A DNA stretch of 64,000 nt from JAJYTL01 sp046705265 (GCA_046705265.1 JBJKQL010000140.1:1-64000), one strand, 5' to 3'. Counted from the first letter of the stretch, positions 1-9,660 are shown. The notes: generated by a model from the sequence alone, not told the origin. A program made the numbers and translations.

Positions 1-120
1 CGGTTCATCGACCAGGACGCGCCGGCCAAGATGTACGACGCCGCCGGCCTCAACGCCGCCCATATCGTCAATACCGCCCTCAACGCCCTCGGCCGCCCCG
101 CATTCTTCGCTTCCGCTTGA
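1..120 (+). CDS. dxs: C-terminal end of probable 1-deoxy-D-xylulose-5-phosphate synthase (partial)
   Basis: Frame 1 is open from the window edge to a TGA at 118-120, giving 39 residues. The run FIDQDAPAKMYDAAGLNAAHIV resembles, from memory of the family, the last residues of DXS, where an F-I-x-x-D stretch is followed by a G-L-x-A-x-x-I-V helix. DXS makes deoxyxylulose phosphate, the entry point of the MEP isoprenoid pathway. Hopanoid clusters of several alphaproteobacteria carry a dxs copy, and hpnI follows 78 bases downstream on the same strand, which supports the call. The catalytic part lies outside the window, so the identification rests on the tail and the context only. Confidence 0.65.
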   Translation, partial: RFIDQDAPAKMYDAAGLNAAHIVNTALNALGRPAFFASA

Positions 121-198
121 ACAGGCGCTGAGCAAGGGGTCGACAGCCCGGCTCTGGCTGCGAGGGCTTGGAACCGCGAGTGGGACCGTGATTGGAAT

Positions 199-1383
199 AT
201 GATCGCGTCTTTTGCCAGGATCGTCGCCGATTTCTTTTCACTTGCCGGCCTGGCCGGTGCCCTCTGTCAGTTGATCGGCGGCGTCGCGCTCGTGCGCTTT
301 CGCGCCGCCGGCAAGACTAAAGCCGCCGCGACAAGCTGGGCCCTGCCGCCGGTGACCATTTTGAAGCCGCTCTGTGGCGCGGAGCCCGATCTCGCGGCCA
401 ATCTTCGATCCTTCGTGGATCAGGTTTATCCGGCACAACAGGTCATTTTCGGCGTGCAAGATCAGGATGATCCTGCCATCCCGATCGTGCGTCAGCTGAT
501 CCAGGAACGGCCCGCAGCCGACCTTAAGCTCGTCGTCGATCCCCGGCCGCATGGCACGAACCGCAAAGTGGGGAACCTGATCAATATGATGGCCGCAGCA
601 CGGCACGATATCCTTGTCATCGCCGACAGCGACATCCGGGTCGGACCGGACTATATCCACGCCATCACCGGCTCCCTGGTTCGGGACGGACAGGTCGGGC
701 TCGTCACCTGCCTCTATTCCGCGCGGGCCGGTGACGGGCTTGCCTCGCGGCTTGGCGCCGCTGGTATCAACTACGGCTTCCTGCCGCTGGCGCTGACCGG
801 CTGGCTTTTTGGCTTCGACAAGGGAAGCTTCGGCGCCACCATGGCGTTTAGGCGCGGTGATCTCGAAGTACTCGGCGGCTTCAACCGCTTGGCCGACGTG
901 CTCGCTGATGATTATGAACTTGGCGTCGCGGTACGTGAGCATGGGCAGATCATCGCGCTTTCGCCTTATCTGATCGAGATGTCGGTCCATGAACCCGACC
1001 TTAAGGCTCTTTGGCGGCATGAACTTCGCTGGGCACGCACGTTGCGCCAAGTCGCGCCACTCGGCTATGCCGCAAGCCAAATCGCGCAAGCCACCGTGCT
1101 GGCCCTAATCGGGATGCTGGTCGCGCTCCTGCTAAGGCCCGAGAGCTGGTTTGGTGTGGCGGTTTTCGGGTTCGCCATTCTCGCCCGGCTGATTCTAGTC
1201 CGAAGCGCAGACCGGATTTTGGCACAACGACCACTGTCAGTTTGGTTATTGCCAATTCGCGAGATATTATCGGCGGCGATCTCGGTCGCGGCATTTTGTG
1301 GCAACCGGATTGCCTGGCGTGGCAAAAGCTTCCATATCGATCGCCATGGCCGGCTTATTCCCGACAAAGAGGCTTCCAGCTGA
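199..1383 (+). CDS. hpnI: HpnI, hopanoid glycosyltransferase
   Basis: 394 residues. Family 2 glycosyltransferase of the ceramide-glucosyltransferase type. It is known to add N-acetylglucosamine to bacteriohopanetetrol in the route to the cyclitol ether. One N-terminal membrane segment (about residues 8-32) precedes the catalytic domain. Visible motifs are DSD near residue 143 (DxD-type metal and nucleotide-sugar site), DDYELG near 236 and HELRWARTLR near 273, which matches the (Q/R)xxRW acceptor motif. Three hydrophobic segments follow (about 295-375). Its TGA shares one base with the ATG of hpnJ. The gene order hpnI-hpnJ-hpnK supports this function over a generic glycosyltransferase. Confidence 0.9.
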   Translation: MIASFARIVADFFSLAGLAGALCQLIGGVALVRFRAAGKTKAAATSWALPPVTILKPLCGAEPDLAANLRSFVDQVYPAQQVIFGVQDQDDPAIPIVRQLIQERPAADLKLVVDPRPHGTNRKVGNLINMMAAARHDILVIADSDIRVGPDYIHAITGSLVRDGQVGLVTCLYSARAGDGLASRLGAAGINYGFLPLALTGWLFGFDKGSFGATMAFRRGDLEVLGGFNRLADVLADDYELGVAVREHGQIIALSPYLIEMSVHEPDLKALWRHELRWARTLRQVAPLGYAASQIAQATVLALIGMLVALLLRPESWFGVAVFGFAILARLILVRSADRILAQRPLSVWLLPIREILSAAISVAAFCGNRIAWRGKSFHIDRHGRLIPDKEASS

Positions 1384-2807
1384 TGGCCAAGAAAACCTTG
1401 TTCCTGCACCCCCCGTCATTCGAGGGCTTCGACGGCGGCGCCGGTTCCCGTTATCAAGCGAAGCGGGAAATCCGTTCGTTCTGGTATCCCACCTGGCTTG
1501 CGCAGCCGGCGGCGCTGGTGCCCGGAAGCCGTCTGATCGACGCACCGCCACGTAAGCTTGGCCTCGGCGACGTCCTGCCGCTCGCCAAGGATTACGAATT
1601 GCTCGTAATTCACACATCGAGCCCGTCCTTTTCCTCCGACGTCAAGGTGGCGGAAGCGATGAAGGACATGAACCCGCGCCTTCAAGTGGCGTTCATCGGC
1701 GCGAAGGTCGCGGTCGAGCCGGAAAGCAGCCTTGCTGCCTCAAAGGCGGTCGATCTGGTTGCCCGCAATGAATTCGATTTCACCATCAAGGAAGTCGCTG
1801 ACGGACGGCCGCTCGCCGAGATCGACGGCATAACCTACCGCAATCCGGCCGGCAATATCGTCAGCAACCGGGATCGCGCGGTGCTTGAGGACATGGACCA
1901 ACTGCCCTTCGTGACCGAGGTCTACAAGCGCGATCTGGTGATCAACGATTATTTCATCGGCTACCTTAAACACCCCTACGTCTCGTTCTATACCGGCCGA
2001 GGCTGTAAGTCGCGCTGCACCTTCTGCCTTTGGCCGCAGACCGTCGGTGGTCACCGCTATCGCGTGCGCAGCCCCGCGCATGTCATCGAAGAAATCCGCC
2101 TTGCCAAGCACTATTGGCCCGAGGTCAAGGAATTTTTCTTCGACGACGATACCTTCACCGACAACCTGCCGCGCGCAGAAGCGATCGCACGCGAACTTGG
2201 CAAGCTTGGCGTCACCTGGTCCTGCAACGCCAAGGCCAATGTGCCGCGCGAGACCTTGAAGGTCATGCGCGACAACGGCTTGCGCCTTCTGCTCGTCGGT
2301 TATGAGTCCGGCAACCAGAAGATTCTCAATAACATCAAAAAGGGCCTTCGCGTCGACGTGGCACGCCGCTTCACCCGTGATTGTCACGATCTCGGCGTCA
2401 CCATCCACGGCACGTTCATTCTCGGCCTTCCCGGCGAAACCCAGGAGACCATCCGCGAAACGGTGAAGTTCGCGACGGAGATCAATCCTCATACCATCCA
2501 GGTTTCACTCGCGGCGCCCTATCCCGGCACTTTTCTCTATCGGCAAGCGGTGGAGCACCAGTGGCTTGACCAGGCCCATGCGGAACTCGTGGACGATGAC
2601 GGCGTGCAACTCGCGCCGCTCTCCTACCCTCATCTGCCGCATACGGTGATCTACAAATCGGTCGAAACGTTTTACAAGCGGTTCTACTTCCGTGCCGGCA
2701 AGATCGCCGAATTGGTTGGGGAAATGATTCGCCAGCCGGATATGATGGCCCGTCGGCTTCGCGAAGGCGTTGAGTTCTATCACTTCTTGCGTGCGAGGAC
2801 GCACTGA
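1383..2807 (+). CDS. hpnJ: HpnJ, hopanoid radical SAM protein
   Basis: 474 residues from the ATG that overlaps the hpnI stop, the usual length for the family. Frame stays open upstream but that part lies inside hpnI. The radical SAM cysteines are C208-x3-C212-x2-C215 in GRGCKSRCTFC. The N-terminal 190 residues have the look of a cobalamin-binding-type domain, as in B12-dependent radical SAM enzymes. HpnJ is known to be needed for contraction of the hopanoid glucosamine to the five-membered cyclitol ring. Substrate order relative to HpnK is taken from the literature on the pathway, not from this sequence. It sits in the cytoplasm or at the inner membrane with HpnI. Confidence 0.92.
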   Translation: MAKKTLFLHPPSFEGFDGGAGSRYQAKREIRSFWYPTWLAQPAALVPGSRLIDAPPRKLGLGDVLPLAKDYELLVIHTSSPSFSSDVKVAEAMKDMNPRLQVAFIGAKVAVEPESSLAASKAVDLVARNEFDFTIKEVADGRPLAEIDGITYRNPAGNIVSNRDRAVLEDMDQLPFVTEVYKRDLVINDYFIGYLKHPYVSFYTGRGCKSRCTFCLWPQTVGGHRYRVRSPAHVIEEIRLAKHYWPEVKEFFFDDDTFTDNLPRAEAIARELGKLGVTWSCNAKANVPRETLKVMRDNGLRLLLVGYESGNQKILNNIKKGLRVDVARRFTRDCHDLGVTIHGTFILGLPGETQETIRETVKFATEINPHTIQVSLAAPYPGTFLYRQAVEHQWLDQAHAELVDDDGVQLAPLSYPHLPHTVIYKSVETFYKRFYFRAGKIAELVGEMIRQPDMMARRLREGVEFYHFLRARTH

Positions 2808-3649
2808 AGCGATTGATCGTCACCGCCGATGATTTCGGTGCTTCCCGTGAGGTGAACGAGGCGGTCGAAGCGGCCAATCGCGAGGGCATTCTCACCACCG
2901 CGAGCTTGATGGTGGCGGCGCCGGCGGCGGCGGATGCCGTGATCCGTGCCCGTCGTTTGCGCGGCCTTCGGGTTGGGCTTCATCTTGTGCTGGTGGAAGG
3001 CAAGGCGGTGCTGCCACCGGCCAACATTCCGCACCTTGTTGATCCCGCGGGAACATTTCCAAATCGCCAAGTGAGGGCCGGATTCCACTTTTTCTTCTCG
3101 CCTGCGGCGCGCCGCGAGGTCGCGCGCGAGATCGAGGCTCAGTTCGAGGCTTTCCAAGCGACCGGGCTCCCGCTCGACCACGTCAATGCCCATAAGCACA
3201 TGCACCTGCATCCGACGGTCGCGCAGCTGATCATCGAGATCGGCAGAAAATTCGGCCTGAGGGCTGTGCGGCTTCCTTACGAACCTCAGGCCATCATCGC
3301 GGCGGCGGAAATAAAGCCAGCCATCGGGCTTGGTGCCAAAACGCTGGCGCTCTGGAGCAGGCGGTTGTACCGCCAGTTACTGCAGGCCGAGCTTCGGATG
3401 AACGATCGGCTCTTTGGCCTTGCCTGGACCGGCGCCGTTACCGAGGAACGCCTCCTTCGCCTGTTGCCGCTTCTGCCGGATGGCGTGAACGAGATTTACG
3501 TCCATCCCGCGATCGAGACGCCAGCAAGTCTCAGCCGCATTCCGGGGTATCAGCCTGGTGCCGAGTTCGCGATGCTTCTAAGCCCGAAGGTACGCGCCAG
3601 GCTCGGCGACCTCGGCATCGCGCTAACGAATTTCAGCGCTCTCGATTGA
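2804..3649 (+). CDS. hpnK: HpnK, hopanoid N-acetylglucosamine deacetylase, probable CTG start
   Basis: YdjC/ChbG-type carbohydrate deacetylase, 281 residues if read from CTG 2804. It removes the acetyl group from N-acetylglucosaminyl bacteriohopanetetrol. Metal-site motifs are TADDFG near the N-terminus and HVNAHKHMHLHP near residue 127. Family members start M-K-x-L-I-V-T-A-D-D-F-G. Here LKRLIVTADDFG begins at a CTG that overlaps the hpnJ stop (CTGA), with GAGGA 4 bases upstream. No ATG or GTG lies in frame before the conserved start; the only other choice is TTG 2813, which trims three conserved residues and places the GAGGA too far away. The 3' end overlaps the convergent lon by 27 bases. 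Confidence 0.88.
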   Translation: MKRLIVTADDFGASREVNEAVEAANREGILTTASLMVAAPAAADAVIRARRLRGLRVGLHLVLVEGKAVLPPANIPHLVDPAGTFPNRQVRAGFHFFFSPAARREVAREIEAQFEAFQATGLPLDHVNAHKHMHLHPTVAQLIIEIGRKFGLRAVRLPYEPQAIIAAAEIKPAIGLGAKTLALWSRRLYRQLLQAELRMNDRLFGLAWTGAVTEERLLRLLPLLPDGVNEIYVHPAIETPASLSRIPGYQPGAEFAMLLSPKVRARLGDLGIALTNFSALD

Positions 3650-6100
3650 AGCCGCGACTGACACCTTGCCGCGCTCGCCCACATCGAGCACCGCCTTCGC
3701 CGCCTCGTCTACGTCATCGACAAAAACGAAACGCGCCCGCTTCTTGGCGTCTTCCGGAACCTCTTCCAAATCCTTCCGGTTCCTCGCCGGCAGCACGACG
3801 GTTTTGATTCCGGCGCGTACCGCGGCCACCACCTTCTCCTTGATGCCGCCGACAGGCAGCACCAGCCCGCGCAGGCTGATCTCGCCGGTCATGGCCGTGT
3901 CGCTCCGCACCGTGCGCTCGGTCAGAAGCGAGAGTAGAGCCGAATAGATGGCGACACCGGCCGAGGGCCCATCCTTCGGAATGGCGCCGGCGGGAACGTG
4001 AATATGGATGTCGCTTTTCGCAAAGATATCCTCGGCAAGGCCGAGACTCGCTGCCTTGGTCTTCACCAAACTCAAGGCCGCTTGCGCGCTTTCCTTCATC
4101 ACTTCCCCCAGATGGCCGGTCAGGATGAGGTGACCCGAGCCCGGCATGCGCGTCGCCTCGACGAATAGAATGTCGCCGCCGACGGGCGTCCAGGCAAGAC
4201 CGGTGGCGACGCCTGGCACGCTGGTGCGCATCGCGATCTCGCTCTCGAACTTGCGCGGCCCGAGGATTTCAGGCAGCAGCGCGGCGGTGATATAGGCCGA
4301 ACTCACCTCCCCTTCCGCCACCTGCATGGCGACATGGCGGAACACGGCGCCGATTTCGCGTTCGAGACTCCGGCACCCTGATTCCCGCGTATAATCGCGG
4401 ATGATCGCCTGCAACGCATCGTCAGCGATTTCGCATTGCTCGGCCGTGAGGCCATTCTCGGCAAGTTGCCGGCGAACCAAATAACGCCGCGCGATCTGGA
4501 GCTTTTCGCTTTCCGTATAACCCGGAATCTCGATGACTTCCATGCGATCGCGCAGCGGACCGGGAATCGTGTCGAGCATGTTCGCCGTAGTGATGAACAT
4601 CACACGGCTGAGATCGAAGGGCACCGCGAGGTAATTGTCGCGGAAAGTTGCGTTCTGCTCGGGATCAAGAACCTCGAGTAGCGCCGCCGAGGGGTCGCCG
4701 TGAAACCCCGCGCCGAGTTTGTCGATCTCATCCAGCATGAGAACGCAGTCACGAGCACCCGCCTTGCGAATCGCCTGGACGACATTGCCCGGTAGCGCGC
4801 CGATATATGTGCGCCGATGGCCGCGGATTTCGGCCTCATCGTGAACACCGCCGAGGCTGACGCGGACGAACTTCCGGCCGGTGGCACGGGCGATGCTTTG
4901 ACCGAGCGACGTCTTGCCGACGCCGGGCGGTCCAACAAAGCAGAGAATCGTGCCCTTGCCGTGCGGATTGAGTTTGCGCACGGCAAGATATTCGAGGATG
5001 CGACGCTTGACCTTTTCCAGACCGTAATGGTCCTCGTCCAGAGTACGCCGAGCCTCCTTGATGTCGATCGGGGTCGCACTTTCGTTTGCCCACGGCAGCT
5101 CGACCAGCCAATCAAGATAGGTCCGCACCATGGCGTATTCCCCCGCAGCCTCGGGAATTCGCTCAAGACGCTTCAATTCCTTACGCGCGTGGGCCTCGAC
5201 CTCCTCCGGCATACCGGCCTTCGTAATCGCCTTATCGATCTCGGCGATCTCGGCATTGCCCTCCTCCCCTTCGCCAAGCTCCTTCTGGATGGTGCGAAGA
5301 TGTTCGCGTAAAACGTGCTCGCGTTGGCGGGATTCCATGCTTTCTTTCGCCTGCTGGCCGATGTCGCGCGAGATACGCAACACCTCGATACGATAGGCGA
5401 GATACCAGAGAATCTTTTCCAACCGGTCGCGAAGACGCAAAGCATAAAGGATTTCCTGCTTTTCGTTCGGCTTGATGTCGATGAACCCGGCCACCATGTC
5501 GGCGAGCGTGCCGGGATTCGTCACCGCCTGGACCGCGTTCGCAAGCTCGGTTGGCGCGTTGGGTAGAAGCTGCAGGACTTCGAGCGCTTGAGTCCGCAGC
5601 TGAATAAACCGCGCCTCGATCTCGGCGCCGGTCTCCTCGTCCTTTTCCTCGAGCCGTTCGACCCGCGCCGCGAGGAAGGGGTAGCCGGAAAGGAATTCGA
5701 CCACGCGAAAACGTTGCTCGCCCTGGCAAACCACGTGATGCGTGCCATCCGGCGCCTCGACATAACGGAGGATGCTCGCCACCGTGCCGACGGTATGCAG
5801 ATCGTCACCCGCGGGTTCGGCCATGTCAGGCTGGCGCTGCAACAGTACGCCGACCGGCCGGTCGCTCTCACTCGCCGCCTTCGCCGCCGCGATCGACACC
5901 GGGCGGCCAACCACGAGCGGCAGTACGATGCCGGGAAACAGCACCACATTGCGAACCGGAATGATGATCAGGGCATCGTCGGGAAGCGGCGGATAACCAC
6001 CCGCCTTTACGTCGCCCGTCGGCTCGCCTGCGGCTGGCGGAAGCCATGGCTGAGGCGTCGCGTGATTCCTGGTCTGCTGATTCGCGTGTCGTTCCTTCAT
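3623..6100 (-). CDS. lon: ATP-dependent protease La (Lon)
   Basis: 825 residues, slightly longer than the E. coli enzyme because of a Pro-rich N-terminal extension of about 30 residues. It degrades misfolded and regulatory proteins in the cytoplasm. Order of domains: LAN substrate-binding domain (about 40-235), coiled coil, AAA+ ATPase with Walker A GPPGVGKT (K396) and Walker B DEID, then the protease domain with the Ser-Lys dyad S713 (PKDGPSAG) and K756 (IKEK). ATG 6100 is chosen over upstream starts because GAGGAG lies 7 bases before it. It converges with hpnK and overlaps its end. No heat-shock promoter was recognised. Confidence 0.97.
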   Translation of the reverse strand: MKERHANQQTRNHATPQPWLPPAAGEPTGDVKAGGYPPLPDDALIIIPVRNVVLFPGIVLPLVVGRPVSIAAAKAASESDRPVGVLLQRQPDMAEPAGDDLHTVGTVASILRYVEAPDGTHHVVCQGEQRFRVVEFLSGYPFLAARVERLEEKDEETGAEIEARFIQLRTQALEVLQLLPNAPTELANAVQAVTNPGTLADMVAGFIDIKPNEKQEILYALRLRDRLEKILWYLAYRIEVLRISRDIGQQAKESMESRQREHVLREHLRTIQKELGEGEEGNAEIAEIDKAITKAGMPEEVEAHARKELKRLERIPEAAGEYAMVRTYLDWLVELPWANESATPIDIKEARRTLDEDHYGLEKVKRRILEYLAVRKLNPHGKGTILCFVGPPGVGKTSLGQSIARATGRKFVRVSLGGVHDEAEIRGHRRTYIGALPGNVVQAIRKAGARDCVLMLDEIDKLGAGFHGDPSAALLEVLDPEQNATFRDNYLAVPFDLSRVMFITTANMLDTIPGPLRDRMEVIEIPGYTESEKLQIARRYLVRRQLAENGLTAEQCEIADDALQAIIRDYTRESGCRSLEREIGAVFRHVAMQVAEGEVSSAYITAALLPEILGPRKFESEIAMRTSVPGVATGLAWTPVGGDILFVEATRMPGSGHLILTGHLGEVMKESAQAALSLVKTKAASLGLAEDIFAKSDIHIHVPAGAIPKDGPSAGVAIYSALLSLLTERTVRSDTAMTGEISLRGLVLPVGGIKEKVVAAVRAGIKTVVLPARNRKDLEEVPEDAKKRARFVFVDDVDEAAKAVLDVGERGKVSVAASIESAEIR

Positions 6101-6314
6101 CGCGTTGCTCCTCACTGCCGACGATGAAGGTCTGCCCTTCGCAGTTGCAATCCACAAAAAAAGCTGCGTCGGTCTGGCCTTATCACCGCTCCTCCGGAAA
6201 GATTGGATCGCGGACGACCGGCTTCAAGACCGGCACAAAGGAATGACCGCCAACGGCGAGAGCGGATCCACCTTCCGGCCAGAAGATAGGGGCCAAACCA
6301 GCAGCGGAAGCCGC

Positions 6315-7898
6315 CTACGCCGCAGCTTCCGAGTGTCCTTGCGGCCGAAAACGCAGAACGGGCTTGCGTGCGGCGCGGGTCTCATCGAGCCGTCGACGCG
6401 GCGTCAGGCACGGCGCTTCGAGGAAACGCTCGACCTCACCCGCCTTGGCCCTTTCCGCCAGGAACCGCAGGGTCGCCGCGAAGCGGTCAAGCGAGTCCTT
6501 CGACTCGCTCTCGGTCGGCTCGATCAGAAGAGCCCCGTGGACGATCAGGGGAAAGTACATGGTCATTGGGTGATAGCCTTCGTCGAGCAAGGCTTTGGCG
6601 AAATCGAGCGTGGTCACGCCGGTATCCTTCAGAAAGCCGTCGTCGAACAGCGCCTCGTGCATGCAGAGACCGGGGAAAGCCGGAGGCATGATATCGGCAA
6701 CCGAGGCGAGAATGTAATTCGCCGAGAGCACCGCATCTTCCGCCACCTGACGGAGCCCCTCGGCGCCATGGCTTCGCATATAGGCGAGAGCGCGGACGAA
6801 CATGCCCATCTGACCGTGGAAGGCCTTGAGCCGGCCGGCCGGCCGGCCGGCGGCGGCCTCGGTGTCCTCCACCAGGCGAAAGCCTTCCGCGTCCCGCACC
6901 ACATAGGGCACCGGCGCGAAAGGGGCGAGGGCCGCCGATAGAACCACCGGACCGGCGCCCGGTCCGCCGCCGCCGTGCGGCGTCGAGAAGGTCTTGTGCA
7001 GGTTGATGTGCATGGCGTCAATGCCGAGGTCGCCGGGGCGGACGCGGCCGAGCAGGGCGTTGAAATTGGCGCCGTCGCAGTAGAACAACGCGCCAGCCGC
7101 ATGCACCGCTTCCGCGGCCGCGATAATGTCACGCTCAAAAAGGCCGCAGGTGTTCGGGTTGGTCAGCATCAGCGCCGCGACATCAGGCCCAAGCTTCTTC
7201 TTCAACGCCTGAATATCGATGCGGCCGGAGGCGTCAGCCGGGACGTGATCGACGGCATAGCCGCAAAGCGCCGCCGTCGCCGGGTTGGTGCCATGCGCCG
7301 ATTCCGGCACCAGGACGCGCTTTCTAGCATCGCCGCGAGCGACCAGAGCGGTACGGATGCAGATCAGCCCGCAAAGCTCTCCATGGGCGCCGGCGGCAGG
7401 CGAGAGCGCCACAGCCGGCATGTTGGTGAGCGTCATCAGCCACCGGCCGAGCTCGGCCATCAGCGCGAGCGCGCCCTGGACGGTGGATATCGGCTGCAGG
7501 GGATGCAGATCGGCAATGCCCGGAAGCCGTGCCAGCTTCTCGTTGAGGCGCGGATTATGCTTCATGGTGCACGAACCAAGCGGATAAGGACCGAGGTCGA
7601 TGGCATAGTTGCGCCGGCCGATGCGAACGAAATGGCGGATGACCTCGGGCTCGCTGAGCCCAGGAAGGCCGATCGGGCCGCGTCTGGCCAACCCGCCGAG
7701 CCGATGCGCGACCTCCGGCGGATCCTCAAGATCGACACCGGAAACGCCGTTCCGGCCCTGTTCGAAGGACAGAGGTTCCTCAATGTCGAGGCCCCGGTTG
7801 CCGGTATACGTGGGCGGCACGCCGGCGCCCGAAGCGGCAAAGGGCGACGCCGGCGCCTTCGGATCGGCAGCTGTCGGGCGGGCTTCACGGTTCATCAT
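6315..7898 (-). CDS. gcvPB: Glycine decarboxylase P-protein, subunit 2
   Basis: 527 residues, the C-terminal half of a split P-protein. The lysine that holds pyridoxal phosphate is K302 in NLHKTFSTPHGGGGPG, the glycine-rich hallmark of the family. With GcvPA it decarboxylates glycine and passes the aminomethyl group to lipoyl-GcvH. It starts ATG-ATG 6 bases after the gcvPA stop. The first 35 residues are low-complexity and rich in Ala and Pro, so the first ATG is only the likeliest start. Last gene of the gcvT-gcvH-gcvPA-gcvPB operon; 6101-6314 separates its end from the lon start. Confidence 0.96.
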   Translation of the reverse strand: MMNREARPTAADPKAPASPFAASGAGVPPTYTGNRGLDIEEPLSFEQGRNGVSGVDLEDPPEVAHRLGGLARRGPIGLPGLSEPEVIRHFVRIGRRNYAIDLGPYPLGSCTMKHNPRLNEKLARLPGIADLHPLQPISTVQGALALMAELGRWLMTLTNMPAVALSPAAGAHGELCGLICIRTALVARGDARKRVLVPESAHGTNPATAALCGYAVDHVPADASGRIDIQALKKKLGPDVAALMLTNPNTCGLFERDIIAAAEAVHAAGALFYCDGANFNALLGRVRPGDLGIDAMHINLHKTFSTPHGGGGPGAGPVVLSAALAPFAPVPYVVRDAEGFRLVEDTEAAAGRPAGRLKAFHGQMGMFVRALAYMRSHGAEGLRQVAEDAVLSANYILASVADIMPPAFPGLCMHEALFDDGFLKDTGVTTLDFAKALLDEGYHPMTMYFPLIVHGALLIEPTESESKDSLDRFAATLRFLAERAKAGEVERFLEAPCLTPRRRLDETRAARKPVLRFRPQGHSEAAA

Positions 7899-7904
7899 CG
7901 TCGC

Positions 7905-9263
7905 TCACGCCTTCCCTGAACAGACACGATTAAGGGCGGCGGCAAGCGCCGCGACCTCGTCCTCGGTCGTTAGCTCGGTCACGGCGACGAGGAGGAGCGA
8001 GACGAGGTTTGCGTCGTTCGGCTCGAGCCGCGACAGAGGCACGCCCGCGAGAATCCCCTCGCCCGCCAACCGCTCAACCACGGCTGCCGCCGGTACGGGA
8101 AGTTCGAGCGTGAATTCGTTAAAGAAACTGCGGTTCAACAGCCTGATGCCGGGAAGCGCCTCGAGTTTTTGTGCCACCTGCACCGCCTTGGCGTGATTGA
8201 GGCGCGCGAGTCTGGTGAAGCCATCCTCGCCGAGAAGCGTCAGATGGATGCAGAAAGCGAGGGCGCAAAGACCTGAATTGGTGCAGATATTGGAGGTCGC
8301 CTTTTCCCGCCGGATATGTTGCTCGCGCGCGGAAAGCGTGAGCACAAAGCCACGTCGGCCGTCCCTGTCGAGCGTTTCACCGCAGAGCCGTCCCGGCATC
8401 TGACGTACGAATTTTTCCCGCGTCGCAAGCAGGCCGAGGTAAGGCCCACCGAAAGATAGCGGCACGCCAACCGATTGGCCTTCGGCGGCAACGATATCAG
8501 CGCCCATGGCTCCGGGCGGCATGACGGCGCCGAGCGAAACCACCTCGGTCACGACTGCAACGAGAAGCGTGCCCTTTTCATGGCACGCTGTCGCGAGCGG
8601 CTTGAGATCGCGGAGCTGACCGAAAAGATCCGGCGTCTGCACCACAACTGCCGCAGTGCCGCCATCGACCAAGGCAATCAGATCTTCATCACCGGCTGGC
8701 TTGGCGGCACCCAGGATCAACGTGGCGCCTGCAAGTTCCGCCATCGTGCGGGTGACGGCGCGATAATGGGGGTGCAACGCGCCGGAAAGAACGACGCGGT
8801 GACGGTGCGTGAGGCGCATTGCCATCAGCACCGCCTCGGCGGTTGCGGTGGCACCGTCATAAAGTGAAGCGTTGGCGACATCCATACCGGTGATGAGCGC
8901 AACCTGAGTCTGGAACTCGAACAGCGCCTGCAGCGTGCCTTGCGAAATTTCCGGCTGATAGGGCGTGTAAGAAGTGAGGAACTCCGAACGTTGGATCAGG
9001 TGATCAACCGCGGCCGGAACATGATGCCGATAGGCGCCGGCACCGAGAAAGCTTGGCACGCGGCTGGTGCCGAGGTTTCTCGCCGCGAGCTGCGCGATCT
9101 CGCGCTCGACTTCGATCTCTCCAGCGGGCGGCGGCAGATCGAGCCGGGCCCCGAGCCGGGCCACTTCGGGTACATCGCCAAAGAGATCGTCGATTCCGGC
9201 AACGCCGATCTTCGCCAGCATGGCGCGGCGATCGGCGGCGTTCAGCGGTAGATAGCGCATCAT
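7905..9263 (-). CDS. gcvPA: Glycine decarboxylase P-protein, subunit 1
   Basis: 452 residues, the usual size of the N-terminal half of a two-subunit P-protein. The sequence has the family opening (MRYLPLNAADRRAML), the PSFLGAGAYRH block and the YTPYQPEISQGTLQ block near residue 115. It partners GcvPB; the catalytic lysine is in that subunit, not here. Two tandem ATG codons are possible starts; the first overlaps the gcvH stop as ATGA, the normal sign of translational coupling. Expression is expected to follow the glycine riboswitch upstream of gcvT. Confidence 0.96.
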   Translation of the reverse strand: MMRYLPLNAADRRAMLAKIGVAGIDDLFGDVPEVARLGARLDLPPPAGEIEVEREIAQLAARNLGTSRVPSFLGAGAYRHHVPAAVDHLIQRSEFLTSYTPYQPEISQGTLQALFEFQTQVALITGMDVANASLYDGATATAEAVLMAMRLTHRHRVVLSGALHPHYRAVTRTMAELAGATLILGAAKPAGDEDLIALVDGGTAAVVVQTPDLFGQLRDLKPLATACHEKGTLLVAVVTEVVSLGAVMPPGAMGADIVAAEGQSVGVPLSFGGPYLGLLATREKFVRQMPGRLCGETLDRDGRRGFVLTLSAREQHIRREKATSNICTNSGLCALAFCIHLTLLGEDGFTRLARLNHAKAVQVAQKLEALPGIRLLNRSFFNEFTLELPVPAAAVVERLAGEGILAGVPLSRLEPNDANLVSLLLVAVTELTTEDEVAALAAALNRVCSGKA

Positions 9264-9637
9264 TCAAGCCCTTCGACATAGCTGCGGTAGGCCGCCTCGT
9301 CCATGAGTTCGCCGAGCTCGGCCGGATCATTCAGGCGAATTTTGCAGAACCAGCCGTTGCCCATGGCATCGGCATTGACCTCGGCAGGGTTGTCGCCAAG
9401 CGTGTCGTTGATCGCGATTACCTCGCCGGAGACAGGCGCATAGACCTCGGACGCGGCCTTCACGGATTCGACTACCGCGACCTCGGCACCCTTGGCGATT
9501 TTCTTGCCGATCTCGGGCAGGTCGACATAGACGATGTCACCGAGCTTCTCCTGCGCATAATCGCTGATCCCGATAACGCCGACGTCACCCTCGACGCGGA
9601 GCCATTCGTGGTCTTTAGTGAAGCGAAGATCACTCAT
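9260..9637 (-). CDS. gcvH: Glycine cleavage H-protein (lipoyl carrier)
   Basis: 125 residues starting MSDLRFTKDHEWL, the standard opening of GcvH. The lipoylation lysine is K60 in ESVKAASE. It carries the aminomethyl group from P-protein to T-protein and the reduced lipoate to dihydrolipoamide dehydrogenase. ATG 9637 has AAGGAG about 7 bases upstream; a longer open frame exists upstream but lies inside gcvT. 23 bases separate it from gcvT, and its TGA overlaps the gcvPA ATG. Confidence 0.97.
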   Translation of the reverse strand: MSDLRFTKDHEWLRVEGDVGVIGISDYAQEKLGDIVYVDLPEIGKKIAKGAEVAVVESVKAASEVYAPVSGEVIAINDTLGDNPAEVNADAMGNGWFCKIRLNDPAELGELMDEAAYRSYVEGLE

Positions 9638-9660
9638 GCGGCACTCCTTGCGATTGGTCT

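Noticed and set aside
6830..6860. Run of GGCCGGCC repeats in gcvPB as a recombination or regulatory site
   Set aside because: It codes for an Arg-Pro-Ala-Gly run inside the protein (EAAAGRPAGRLKAF) and is a local codon-bias effect.
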